This document shows, in pieces, positions 35,501 through 44,177 of a DNA stretch of 64,000 nt. The notes beneath the pieces were generated by a model. The model had not been told where the DNA came from. It ran no database searches and saw nothing but the letters and a program-made list of their open reading frames with translations. This stretch comes from JAGQRJ01 sp041402045 (GTDB lineage Bacteria; Planctomycetota; J058). The stretch covers positions 1 to 64,000 of the forward strand of contig JAWKSZ010000003.1 of NCBI GenBank assembly GCA_041402045.1, read 5' to 3'. A program made the translations under genes and the position numbers. Numbering within the stretch: position 1 is the stretch's first letter; the number at the start of each line of letters is the position of its first letter.

Positions 35501-35689
35501 GCCGCGGGTCCCGTCGTCGGAGAACAGGGAGTCCGCGGGCACGGTGATCTGGGTCCCCGCCAGGAACGGGAAGTCCGCGAGCACCTGGGGCACGAACCCG
35601 ATCGTGGTGGCCTGGGTCTCGCTCACTCCACGGACTGCCAGCGCCCGGCTGCACCAGGGGCGAGAAAATGTTCTGAGCATGGTCTCCAC
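29561..35689 (-). CDS. RHS/YD-repeat toxin: C-terminal half of a giant surface protein
   Basis: 2042 residues in this frame; the ATG at 35689 is internal, since coding sequence continues upstream after a frameshift near 35640. Residues about 1-200 form a beta domain that precedes RHS in planctomycete proteins (ADFPFLAGTQITVPADSLFS). Residues about 230-1750 carry dozens of YD repeats (RYLHNAMGELETVVDAYGRE, YDALNRVV-type units). The RHS core end is present: YGFQGRRLDPETGLYYFRNR, YYDPANGRFVQRDP and, at about 1814, DPFGL. The last 228 residues (29561-30247) are a variable tip: a helical, basic region and then IMEELQHFHQLVQ, an EExxH motif near 29690-29710 that recalls zincin-like metallopeptidase toxins (HExxH). 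DNA of the tip is visibly lower in GC than the core, so the tip was probably swapped in. By analogy the RHS shell encloses the tip and releases it into a rival cell. Confidence 0.85.
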   Translation of the reverse strand: METMLRTFSRPWCSRALAVRGVSETQATTIGFVPQVLADFPFLAGTQITVPADSLFSDDGTRGGSVGIAPVPPDRLPGELPPWLSTAIVITVQSDGPTNFDVPVAVRFPNLDGLPPGSQTALYSFNHDTGQFEVSASMTVSADGLWIETDPGQGVQAPGWHLFNPGVTYDGGTMVNGDPTKPNCSDFDPGNEGENKNGSNTVAPSTCMWGCPTEEDDETQQPANEGGAQSAAGSSINVAEGEHLQRETDLGVPGRGAGGLMHSRTHRTRTQFDGSLGPGWIHCNEESLCPVDGSQDRILTDPMGYPARYVRQPDGSFRSPTGFFDTLIEGADGRFYRREPSGMLTIYGADGRLAERTDPNGNATRYLHNAMGELETVVDAYGRELRYLHEDVDGERRLMAVEDFAGRRVAYGYTDGMLTSVTTPPVIGTSTGNDFPQGRTRRYVYSSGFADARLNGNLVAIYYPNEVLNGGPPAVQWVYGTDPGDPATFDKVIAETVGDPGGALASGGTTTFEYEALNESVPLGDPSVLRGKATITERDGSVYEYFVNELHHHVLTRRLTKGLRPGEPAAYVTQREFDADGQTTRIVYPEGNEVRYVYGSGSRAAEQNVVEVRRIAGPRGDGSGGATADLVTTFTYEPLYNRVASVTDPRGNDPTFVPPLGTWSAERYTARTFYDYQEGSGVVPQAVEFGIDLSGVPRGLGDLNADGRVDQVAGLPVRVEAPDVELRAGSNEAALRGTTTQTVVTELQYNDRGQLVRTIDPEGNVQRVEYNPGDDPDGDGLRSGSALIGVDTGATGYPRAIVQDAEGSYRRTASAPPAGLRTELDYDAVGNVVRVRNPRGVETRVEYNTLNEVVQVTRGASVVAAVASGHLVTGEQAYGYRARSFYDASGRVVVSEVENRDSTTQGVGAWIRTTTLYDVLGNPRQVNQEVTGSVTHTTVYAYDPSERLTQVTLPRGNVVSTEYDERHLPFRVTRGFGSPDASTVTVDYDLNGNRARVIDAEDTDGIGGGEVTAFAYDGFDRLVRVVDALGNVAATEFDVAGNVLASRVEGHPAGGGANVLLQQARFLHDELGRVFQVDQDLFLAGGFSPVRPVQLLDGNSDGVVTSFVEFDALSRRTFVQEDDGEVSRVVYDGVSRVVLQEDALGNSVSTVYDPNSNPLVVTSVEKSALVADEVFVTRYVWDQLDRLVRATDNAGQTTRFGYDSRDNLVVRSDPVGAPVADPLGIFPGTINAAGNTVSYFYDGLNRQVRQLIDLRVGGVGGGALDLGNASNPDGQISLGYEYDRNSNVTGIVDDKGNRTRFVFDALDRKVRQENADGGVWVYGFDRDDNVRTVTDPNGTVSTRSYDVLNRVVQIDVARAAGVGGTTQETFQYDGLSRLTRSMDDNGPAPDQVCELVWDSLGRKLEERFNGTPVSCVYAGDGKRLSCTYPGGRVVSQSFDAIDRVVAVSDGGGTIATSDWIGPGYRELRRTMGNGTVFSFLNDAGNVDIGYDAVKRITRLRHLTPGGVAFVDREYAYNRANVLTSERRNDDFGMEDRFTHDSAYRVTGSAYDVGGSGGVRRDLELQSYTLDGVGNRRTVEQTRASNGVTAVAHGVNEVNEYTSMGGVSRAHSENGNLRDDGTRLFLFDYKNRLVGATNKASSTPISQYVYFSDNRRAGKTVFASSETTSFFYDGWQVCEESGASNATFVWNPVYVDELVRMDKGGQQFYVHQNARCDVVAVTNGAGGVVEKRFYSDYGEVLDEAKQPTVMGATPYGFQGRRLDPETGLYYFRNRYYDPANGRFVQRDPVWDPGNVGSSYAYAGSAPASYRDPFGLQPGFEYLARLRYFFTEETDNFAEKLDDALDIAGEAVRPDEVDAAIMTGAVVIPDPGGCEGLGAALIALRKVIKLGIQVPTIIKTFRRAGSKVRRAVIPVAKAARRAGRTLFGHREYVVSNPALAAKVRSRLEAFWRGKVGDCARIEYVDGIPGAEIDTITGSIRVSREIHERFPHLEAGYIMEELQHFHQLVQRNLFGKTLTAAQNKEIEEAVVDRILKSGFKIFDPR

Positions 35690-38600
35690 CCCGGGGGCGG
35701 CGTCCAGGCCTTGCCCACGAAGGTAGTAGCCGCCCGAGGGCGCAGTTGTCGCCCGATGCGCCCGTCAATGTGCACGAAGAAGCGCCCGACGGGCGAAAAA
35801 AAGGAGGTCCAGGCGGAAGTTGCCCATGGCGTCGGTGGTCGTGTTGTAGACGCCCTCGGCGGCGTCGACGGTGATCGTGACCCCCTCGAGGCACGTTGAC
35901 CGAGCCGCCGCCCTGGACCATCGACTCGCTCGCGTTGCCCTACCGAGGTCCCGGGGAGCGTGGTCAAGCTCAGCGTCTCGAACTCGATGACCACGGTCCA
36001 CCCGAGGTCCCGTCGGCGTCGGCGTCCACCGCGACGCCCCGGCCTGGGCACGAGCTGCCCGCCGTCGACGGTGACCCGCGCGGTGCTGGCCGGGAGCGGC
36101 GCGTCGTAGAACGGGGTCACCCGGCGCTGATCCTAGGGAGAGCTGGAGCCGCGCGGCGAGGGGGTCGCCCGCGGCGTCCCAGGCCGCCACGATCGCCGCG
36201 GCGGTCACCGACACCGGGTCCAGGGCAGTGCAGGATCGTCGCCGTTCACGGCGACCCGTCTTCGCCGCCCAGGGTCGGGGACGAGCTCTCGAGCACCGGG
36301 ACGCCTACCGCCAGCTGCACGACGGTGGTGAACCCGCCGAAGCCGGCGCTGAGCTGCGCGGTCCAGGGCTGACCGCGGTCACGACCCCGAGGAGGTGATC
36401 GTGGCGATCCCGCGTCGGAGGTCGATACACGGCCTGAGCGCTGGCGTCGCCCTACGGCGCCCGAGGCGAAGAGCTGCTCGACCTCGAGGGTGGCGGACTG
36501 GCCCGGCGGAGCTCAGGCTGGCGGGGGTCACGCGGATCCCGATCGTGGGCGGGGTCGGGGCGTTCACCGCGAAGCTCTGGAGTCGACGGCGCCGCCGCCG
36601 AGTCGGTGCCGCGCACTGACACGGTGTGGTTCCCGGGGGCGAGGAGCTCGGTGAAGGCGTAGGCGCCGCCGGGGCCCGCGGTGGTCGTGGCCACGACCAC
36701 GGCGTCCACCACGAGCTCAAGCCTGGCCGCCGGGAAGCTGATCCCGCCAGCCTCGAGCACCGTCGCCGGCGAGGACCGGCGGGGGCGGGGGCACGAGCAG
36801 GGGCTCGAGCAGGATCACGTTCACGGCCAGGGTCCCGGAGACGTCGAGGGGCAGGTCCTCCAGGGACTCCGCAGTGACCACGACCGTCCCAGGCTCTGGA
36901 ACACCGCCAGGCCGCTGAGGTCAGATTGGCCTGGTCGGCGGGGTCAGCTCGACCGCAGGCCGTCCAGCGGCGCGGCAGGCCGTCGGAGGTGCTGAACAGC
37001 ACAGAAGCCCACGGAAGCTGGTGGCGGTGTTCCCGTTGGGGCGCACAGCGCGCAGGGTCAGGTCGTTGCCCTGAGCGATCTCGGCCCAGCCCCGGCTTGG
37101 GGGGGTCCCGAGGCTGAGGTCAGCTCGAGGCTCGCCAGGGGGCTGACCACGAAGGTCGTGGTGGCGGTGTGGAGTTCCGCGCTGTCGGCGATCCGGACCA
37201 GGAGGTGTGCGGCCCGTCCCCAGGGGCGGCGCGGTAGCCACGGCCTGGTTCGGGCCGATCGCAAAGCTCGAGGTCACCTCAGGCCGTCCAGGAACGCGGA
37301 AGCTGCCTGAGTCGATCGCGCAGCCGAGGTCCGCGTAGTCGGCGACGAGCTGCAGACCGTCGGGGTCCACGGTCGATCCGTTCACCGGGCTGACGCTCAG
37401 GGTCGGGGGCGTGGCGTCGTAGCCGAAGCGGCCGAGGCCAGGGCCTGGTTCCCGGCCTGGTCGGAGATCCGGACCTCGAGGGTGTTTGGGCCCTCGGGGG
37501 CGGAGAACGAGCCGAGCTGGGCCGTGGCGCCGGTGGTCACGGGGGCGAAGGAGGCGCTGACGTCGACCCCGTTGAGCCGGGCCTCGAAGCTGCCCAGGTC
37601 CAGGCCGCTGCCCAGGTCCTGGTAGGCCACGATCGCGGAGTCGATCGGGCCCACGCAGGCGCCCGGGGTCGGGGCCAGGAGCGACAGCGTGGGCGGGTCC
37701 ACGTCCGCGGCGGCGCTGACGGTGAACGCGGTGGTGGCGAAGGTCGAGAGGCGGGGGTTGCCCGCGAGGTCCGCCAGGGTCACCTCGAAGGTGTGGGGCG
37801 GGCGCGAGGCTCGCGCTGGCGCTGGCGCTGCTGGGGCCCACGGCGAACTGGGCGCTGACGTCGACGCCGTCGAGGAGAAGCGCGCCACGAAGCTCGCGGG
37901 GGCGACGCCGCTGCCCGCGTCCGCGTATCGCGACCAGGACTGTCATCGACCGACCACGGCGCCGTCCGGGGCGCGAGGGCTGAGGACAGGGCCAGGGTGT
38001 CCTGGACGGTGACCGTGAACGTGACCGGGGCGCTCACGTTCCCCGCTCGCGTCGGTGGTGCAGGTGACCGTGGTCGCGCCAGGGGCGAGCGGTCCCCGGG
38101 CTGGCGCGCAGGTGACCGTGGGGTTGAGGTCGGCGGCGTCGGCGACCGGGGGCTGCCGAAGGTGGCCACGGCGCCCAGGGGGACGTCGCCGACGACGAGG
38201 TCGGGCGCGGCGCCGCCCAGGACCGGGGGCGTGGTGTCCTGCACCAGTCACCGTGAAGCTGACGCTGGCGCTGTTGCCGGCGGCGTCGGTGGCGGTGCGG
38301 GTGACGGTGATCACCCGCCGAGGAACACACTCCCGCTGGGTGGCGTGCACACGACGACCGGCGCCAGGTCCGCGGCGTCGCTGGCTGCCGGGTCCACGTA
38401 GCTGACCGCCGTGCCGGCGAAGGTCGCCCACTCGACCACGAGGTCCGCGGGCTGGGTCAGGGGTGGGGGCGGTGGTGTCCTGAACAGTGACGGTGAACGT
38501 GACGCTGGCGCTGTTGCCCGAGGCGTCGGTGGCGGTGCAGGTGACGGTGGTCACGCCGGGTGCGAACGTGCTTCACTGGGCGGGACGCAGACCACGACGG

Positions 38601-41600
38601 GCGCCGGGTCCACGGCGTCGGTGGCGGTGGGGTCGGTGTAGGCGACCACGGCGCCGGCAGGGCTGGTCTGCTCGACGACGGGAGTCCACGGGCTGGGTGA
38701 GGACCGGAGGGGGTGGCGTCGGCCTGGACGGTGACGGTGAAGGTGACAGGCGCTGTTGCCGGCGGCGTCGGTGGCGGTGCAGGTGACCGTCGTCGCATCC
38801 CGGCGCGAACGTGCTCCCCGCTGGGCGGGACGCACACGACCACCGGGGCCGGGTCCACGGCGTCGGTGGCGGCGGGGTCGGCGTAGACGACCACGGCGCC
38901 CGCGGGGCTGGTCTGCTCGACCACGACGTCGGCGGGCTGGGTGAGGGTCGGCGGTGTGGTGTCGACCACGGTGACGGTGAAGCTGACGCTGGCGCTGTTG
39001 CCAGCGGCGTCGGTGGCGGTGCAGGTGACCGTGGTTACGCCGGGCGCGAACGTGCTCCCGCTAGGGGGAACGCAGACGACGGCGGGCGCGGGATCCGCGG
39101 CGTCGCTGGCGGTGGGGTCTGTGTAGACGACCACGGCGCCGGCGGGGCCGGTTTGCTCGACGACGAGGTCGGTGGGCTGGGTCAGCACGGGCGCGGTCGT
39201 GTCCTGGACGGTGACGGTGAACACGTGACCTGGGTGCTGTTTCCCGCGGCGTCGGCGGTGGCGGTGCAGGTGACCGTGGTCACTCCGCCGGGAACGTGCT
39301 CCCGCTGGGCGGGTGAGCGCAAGCGACGACGGGCGCCGGGTCCACGGCGTCGGTGGCGGTGGGGTCGGCGTAGACGACGACGGCGCCCGCGGGGGTGGTC
39401 TGCTCGACCACGACGTCGGCGGGCTGGGTGAGGGTCGGCGGCGTGGTGTCGACCACGGTCACGGTGAAGGTGACCTGGGCGCTGTTGCCGGCGGCGTCGG
39501 TGGCGGTGCGGGTGACCGTGGTCACGCCGCCGGGGAACACGCTCCCGCTGGGCGGGGCACGGTGACGACGGGCGCCGGATCGGCGGCGTCGGTGGCGGTG
39601 GGGTCGGTGTGGGCTACACGGCGCCGGCAGGGCCAGTCTGCTCGACCAGGAGGGTCCACAGGCTGGAGTCAGCGCGGGGGCAGTCGTGTCGACCACGGTG
39701 ACGGTGAAGGTGACCGGCGCGCTGACGTTGCCGGCGGCGTCGGTGGCGGTGCAGGTGACCGTGGTCATCCCGAGGTGAACGTGCTCCCGCTGGGCGGGAC
39801 GCCTTCCTGACCGCCAGGGCGGGGTCGACCGCGTCGCTGGCGCGAGGTCCGTGTAGACCACGACAGCGCCCGCGGGAGCTGGTCTGCTCGACGACGAGGT
39901 CCGCAGGGGCGTGCTCAGGACAGGGCCGTGGTGTCCTGGACCTGGACCGTGAACGTGAGCGCGCTTTGGTTTCCGCTGGCGTCGGTGGCGGTGCAGGTGA
40001 CCGAGGGTCGTCGGCACGAGCACCGACCCCCGCCGTGGGGACGCGGGTCAGGCCCGGGGCGGGGTCGCGGGCGTCGCGCACCCCGGCGTGGCGTAGGCAC
40101 GACGGCGGCGCCGCCGGGCCGGTGGCCGGCCGTGACGTCCGGCGCGCCGGGGTCGCCCAGGAGCAGCGCCAGCGCGGCGCCTTGGGCAGCGACGACGTCG
40201 GGGCGCCCGTCGCCCTGGAGGTCGCCCACAGCGAGGGCGGTCGTGGCCCCGCCGCTCGGGGCTCGAGGCGGCGAACCCGCCGCTGCCGTCGTTCAGCAGC
40301 AGGCTCTGGCTCGCGCCGCTCGAGGACGTCAGCGAGTCGAGGTCGCCGTCGCCGTCGAGGTCACCCACGATCAGGGCGGTCGGGTCGGGGTTCACCGCGA
40401 GGGTGGTCGCGGCGCCGAGGCCGGCGCCGGTCCCGCGGAGCACCTGGACCGCGGAGCTGCCGGGGTCCGTGGCCACGACGTCGGGCCAGCCGTCGCGGTC
40501 GACGTCCCCCGTGCGCAGGTCGCCGGGGGTGAGCCCCGCGGCGAACGCGGCAGGGGCCGCGAACCCGGTCGGGGTGGCGCGGATCCAGCGCACCTCGCCC
40601 GGTCCGCTGACGATCAGGTCCACGCGCCCGTCGACGTCGAGGTCCACCGCCGCCAGGCCCACGGGCGCAGGGCCGGCGGGGATCGACTCGGCGCTGACTG
40701 CCGGCGGTGTTGCGCAGGAGGTTCACCCGGTCGGCGCCGCGAGCGCTGACCGAGGGCGTCCAGGTCGCCGTCCTGGTCCACGTCCACCGAGCACCAGGCG
40801 CTGAGGTCGGCGCCGGGCTCGAACTCGGCGCGGGTGAAGCACCGGCGCCGTCGCCCCGGAACACAGGCAGCGCGGGCCCGCCAGGGTCGAGGGCCAGGAC
40901 GTCGAGGTCGCCGTCCTGGTCGAGGTCCCCGGCGAGCTGGAGTCAGCGCGGGGCCCGGGACGTCGCTGCGCGGGCCGAAGCCGCCCAGTCCGTCGCCCAG
41001 GAGCACGCCCAGTCCGGCGCCCTGGGGCGGCAGCACGGGGTCGGTCACTTAGGCCTGGTCGACGTCGCCCAGGACCTGAGCCGCGAGGCCCGGACCGGCG
41101 CTCCGGAGCGGGGGCCGCGGAGAGGACCACCGCGCTCTGGCCGAGGACCGGGGCCTGAGTGTCGACCACGGTCACCGTGAACGTCCCGGTCGCGCTCTGG
41201 CCGCCCGCGTTCTGAGCCACGCAGGTCACGACCGTGGTGCCGAGGGGGAAGCTCGACCCGGACGGCGGCGTGCAGAGGTCACGCTGCAGGGTTCGGGTCC
41301 GTGGGGTCGCTGGCGCTGACGGTGAACGCCACCGGCGTCCCTGCGCCGCTGCACTCGCGCACGAGGTCGCCCGGGAGGGAGAGCACCGGCGGCGCGACGC
41401 CGCCCTGCTGGAAGCTGACGCTGGCGCTCGCCTGGTTGCAGGCTCGATCCAAGAGGGTGGCGCTGAGGGTGTTCGTGCCCGAGACCAGGGCGCCGGCCAG
41501 GTCCGCGAAGCTGGCGCTGGCCTCGCTCGCGCCCACCGCTGAAAGGCCGCGGTGACGTCCACGCCGTTGAGCTCGATCGCGAGGCCTGGTCAGGTCCACG

Positions 41601-42402
41601 CCGCTGCCGCTAATCCGCGAAGGGTCAGGCAAGGCGAGGTCGCTGGGGGCGAAGTGCTGCCGGCCGCCGGCGCGGCTCAGGCCGACCAGGTCGAGGGCGA
41701 CCTCGTCGACCGCAGCCCACCACGCGGGTGCGGGCACGCTGTTCCAGCTCCGAGGGCGACGAGGGTCAGGGTGTTCGCGGGCTCGAGGACCAGCGGAGCC
41801 GTGGCGCTCGCGGTGCGGCGCTTGATCCCAGGCGCCGAAGGGCAGCTCCATGGTTCAGGCACGGTCCCCAGGAGCACCCGGCGCTGGCCGTTGCTGAGGC
41901 CGTTCTGGACCTCGAGCCGGTAGAGCCCGGGCTTGGGCACGGGCACCTGGACCGACAGCACGCTGAGCCCGGAGACGTGGAACACGTGCTCGTGCACGAC
42001 CTGCTCCGCCACCCGGCATGACCCGCGGGCAGCTCCGCGCTCAGGGACCACGCCCTGCACGCGGGCGATCACGGTCCCGGGGCCGGTGACCTTGAGCTTC
42101 AGGAGGTTCGTGGCCTGGGGAGAGAGCGGGACGCGGAGCACGCGTTGACCGGGGCGGAAGTCGGAGGGGGCGACCACGGCGGCGCCGTTGAGCCAGACCC
42201 GCGCGCGAGGCTGCTGGAGCCCGCTGCGCTCGAGGGTCAGGACCCAGTCCCCCTGGGTGCTGGGCAGGGCGAAGGCGGCCTGGGAGGTGCCGCGGGCGTA
42301 GACGGCCTCGAAGGCGTCCACCAGGCGCTGGGGGGTCTCCGCCCGCGCGACGTCCGCGGCCGCAGAGCCCAGGAGCAAGCAGGTGGGCGCGCGCGCGCGC
42401 AT
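35690..42402 (-). pseudogene. Frameshifted N-terminal half of the giant HYR/FG-GAP/RHS protein
   Basis: Protein-like sequence starts at ATG 42402 (signal peptide ARAPTCLLLGSAAADVARAE) and runs leftward to the RHS part, but the frame changes many times. Order of domains: a beta domain (about 41,680-42,330; GDWVLTLERSGLQQPRARVW); Ig-like and one HYR unit (about 41,180-41,560; CTPPSGSSFPLGTTVVTC); FG-GAP/VCBS repeats (about 40,050-41,050; DVDRDGWPDVVATD, GDLDGDGDLDSL); about eight tandem HYR domains of about 81 residues (about 37,980-40,010; DLVVEQTGPAGAVVVYTDPT, GVTTVTCTATDAAGNSA); Ig-like units (about 36,900-37,900; TPPTLSVSPVNGSTVDPDG); a carboxypeptidase-regulatory-like fold (about 36,450-36,760; AGPGGAYAFTELLAPGNHTV); a last such domain (about 35,770-36,200; VYNTTTDAMGNFRLDLLFF). 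The full protein would be about 4,280 residues. Frames resume sensibly each time, so I infer indel errors. Confidence 0.65.
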
Positions 42403-42457
42403 TGGTGCGCGTCCTTTCGCGGGGAGCTCGGCTCGCGAGGGCGCCGCCAGGCGGCGC

Positions 42458-42932
42458 TCACACCGGGGGCCGGCGGCTCAGCCAGGGTTGCCTGGGCTCG
42501 TGGGTCGTCGCTGCGCGCGAGGAGCGCGATCGCGTTGGTGCGCACGATCCCGGTCGGGTCGTACGAGGGTCGTCGCCAGCTCGAGGGGCCCCCTCGGGAG
42601 TCCTGGAGTCTCGAGCTGGCGTAGGGCGGCGTAGCGCACCTCGGGAGTCGCGTCTCGGCGCGGACCCAGCGCGCGAGGTCATGGCGGAGGCGCCGAGGAC
42701 CGCAGCCCGGGCGCCGCCGGGGTAGGGCGCGGCGCGGGGTCGGCGAGGGTCTGGGGGTCGAGACCTGGGGTCTCCGCCTGCCAGGGTGGGTGCGGCCAGC
42801 GGCGGGGGCCGGTCGACGGACACCGGGGTGGCGGAGACCACCGGGGCGACGTCGTGGGGTGGGGTCGCGGCGCCCGGGCGGCCCCAGGGGTGGCCCGGCG
42901 CCGCAGGCGCAGATCAGGAGGGCGTGTCGCAT
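42458..42932 (-). CDS. Small exported HEAT-like repeat protein (frameshifted)
   Basis: Start ATG 42932 with GGAGG three bases upstream; the first residues (RHALLICACGA) look like a short signal or lipoprotein leader. The frame then shifts: the protein-like C-terminal part has two HEAT-type helices pairs, a RYAALRQLETP-like unit seen in one frame and TGIVRTNAIALLARSDDPRA in another. It would have about 158 residues; the exact 3' end is unsure (stop at 42458 in one frame). It starts 13 bases after the Gly-rich gene and ends before the giant gene, so it belongs to the same operon. Confidence 0.5.
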
Positions 42933-42945
42933 GGGCCTCCGGGGG

Positions 42946-44166
42946 TCAGGTCGCGTTGACGAAGAAGCGGCTGATCCCCGAGGGCAGGCTGGCGTTGATC
43001 TGGGCCGTGGAGCTGGCCTGGGTCCCGCTGAGGGTGGCGGTCAGGTTCAGCGGCGTGCCGTTCTCGGGGACGACGCGCACGGTGACCTGAGTCCCCGGAG
43101 GAATGTTCGTGGCGGCCACGTCGATCTGCACCGGGCCGGCTTGGTTGATCGTCACGTCCGGTGTGATCACGCTCCCCGTCGGGCTCGTGGGAAGCGCCTG
43201 GCCCGCGACTTGGGTCACGCGCACCGTGGGGGCGTTGGCCGGAGGGAAGACCAGGCCCGGGGTGGAGTAGCTGGCGGAGCTCAGGGGCAAGACCGAGCCC
43301 TCGAGGGTGCGAGTGAAGCCCTCGATCCGAATGCGCCCTGCGGAGGCGGCGGTCCCCGTGGTGAGCCCGCCGTTGACGTTCAGGGTGCCGCCGCTGGCGA
43401 GGGTCACCGTTGGCGCCATGAGCCGGATCGTGCCCCCGCTGCCCCGGCCCGCGCCGTTGCTGCCCGCGGCGCCGCCGCTGGCGTTGACCGTGCCGGCGAT
43501 CGAGATCGAGCCGGAGCTGGCGATCAGGAGCGCGCCGCCGCCGGCACCGCCGCCAGGGCCATTAGGAGCGCCCGTGCCGCCTCCGCCGCCGCCCGAGCCG
43601 CCTAGCAGCGGGAATCCGAAGCGGCTGCCGTAGGCCTCTCCGCCCGGCACGCCGCCGGTGCCGTTGACTCCCGCGGCCAAGTGGCCCGCGCCGCCGCCGG
43701 ACTGTCCGGCGGCCGCGCCGCCGCCGCCCGGGCCCGCGCCGCCGGTGGGGTCGGGGTTGCTGGCGGTGACGCCAGTGCCGCCCGAGAAGCCGCCTGCGCC
43801 GGCGTCCGAGGGGAGCGCGGGTTGCGCCGTGCTATGGCCGGGCGCCCCGCTGAGGTCGAGCACACCGTCGATCTGGACCGCGCCCGTGGCCAGCCACACC
43901 ACGGGGCGTCCTTCGCCCAGGACGCCGGCGGAGAGCCGGAGGGTGGTGCCGGCGCCCACGGACACGGTGGTGAAGTGGAACACGCGATCGCCGTCGCCGT
44001 CGATTCCCAGGGTCCCGGGGTCGAAGATCACCGTGCCCTGGCCGCCGGCCACGTTCAGCGCGCCGTCGCTGCCGTCGGAGCCGCTCACGAACTGGGCCCA
44101 GGCGGGACTGCCTGCGGCCAAGCCCAGGGCCAGGAGGAAGGCGGAGCGTGTGAGGGTGTGTCGCAT
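42946..44166 (-). CDS. Exported glycine-rich surface protein
   Basis: 406 residues from ATG 44166. Signal peptide with Ala-x-Ala site (RSAFLLALGLAAGSPAWAQ). Residues about 45-300 are a Gly-rich beta-helix-like region with short repeats of the type GAGGFSGGTG, GGGGGGTGAPNGPGGGAGGG, SISIAGTVNASGGA, as in large-surface-protein passenger regions. The last 130 residues are a beta-sandwich (AATNIPPGTQVTVRVVPENG, LSGTQASSTAQIN). Such proteins with G-rich walls occur next to large RHS/HYR proteins in planctomycetes. It is 11 bases after the LVIVD/TSP3 gene and in the same operon as the giant RHS gene. Confidence 0.75.
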   Translation of the reverse strand: MRHTLTRSAFLLALGLAAGSPAWAQFVSGSDGSDGALNVAGGQGTVIFDPGTLGIDGDGDRVFHFTTVSVGAGTTLRLSAGVLGEGRPVVWLATGAVQIDGVLDLSGAPGHSTAQPALPSDAGAGGFSGGTGVTASNPDPTGGAGPGGGGAAAGQSGGGAGHLAAGVNGTGGVPGGEAYGSRFGFPLLGGSGGGGGGTGAPNGPGGGAGGGALLIASSGSISIAGTVNASGGAAGSNGAGRGSGGTIRLMAPTVTLASGGTLNVNGGLTTGTAASAGRIRIEGFTRTLEGSVLPLSSASYSTPGLVFPPANAPTVRVTQVAGQALPTSPTGSVITPDVTINQAGPVQIDVAATNIPPGTQVTVRVVPENGTPLNLTATLSGTQASSTAQINASLPSGISRFFVNAT

Positions 44167-44177
44167 GGGGACCTCGG

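Noticed and set aside
30860..35899. Two very long plus-strand open frames (721 and 939 codons) opposite the RHS gene
   Set aside because: They mirror the YD repeats in antisense (His/Arg/Val-rich low complexity). The minus frame has the full RHS core signature.
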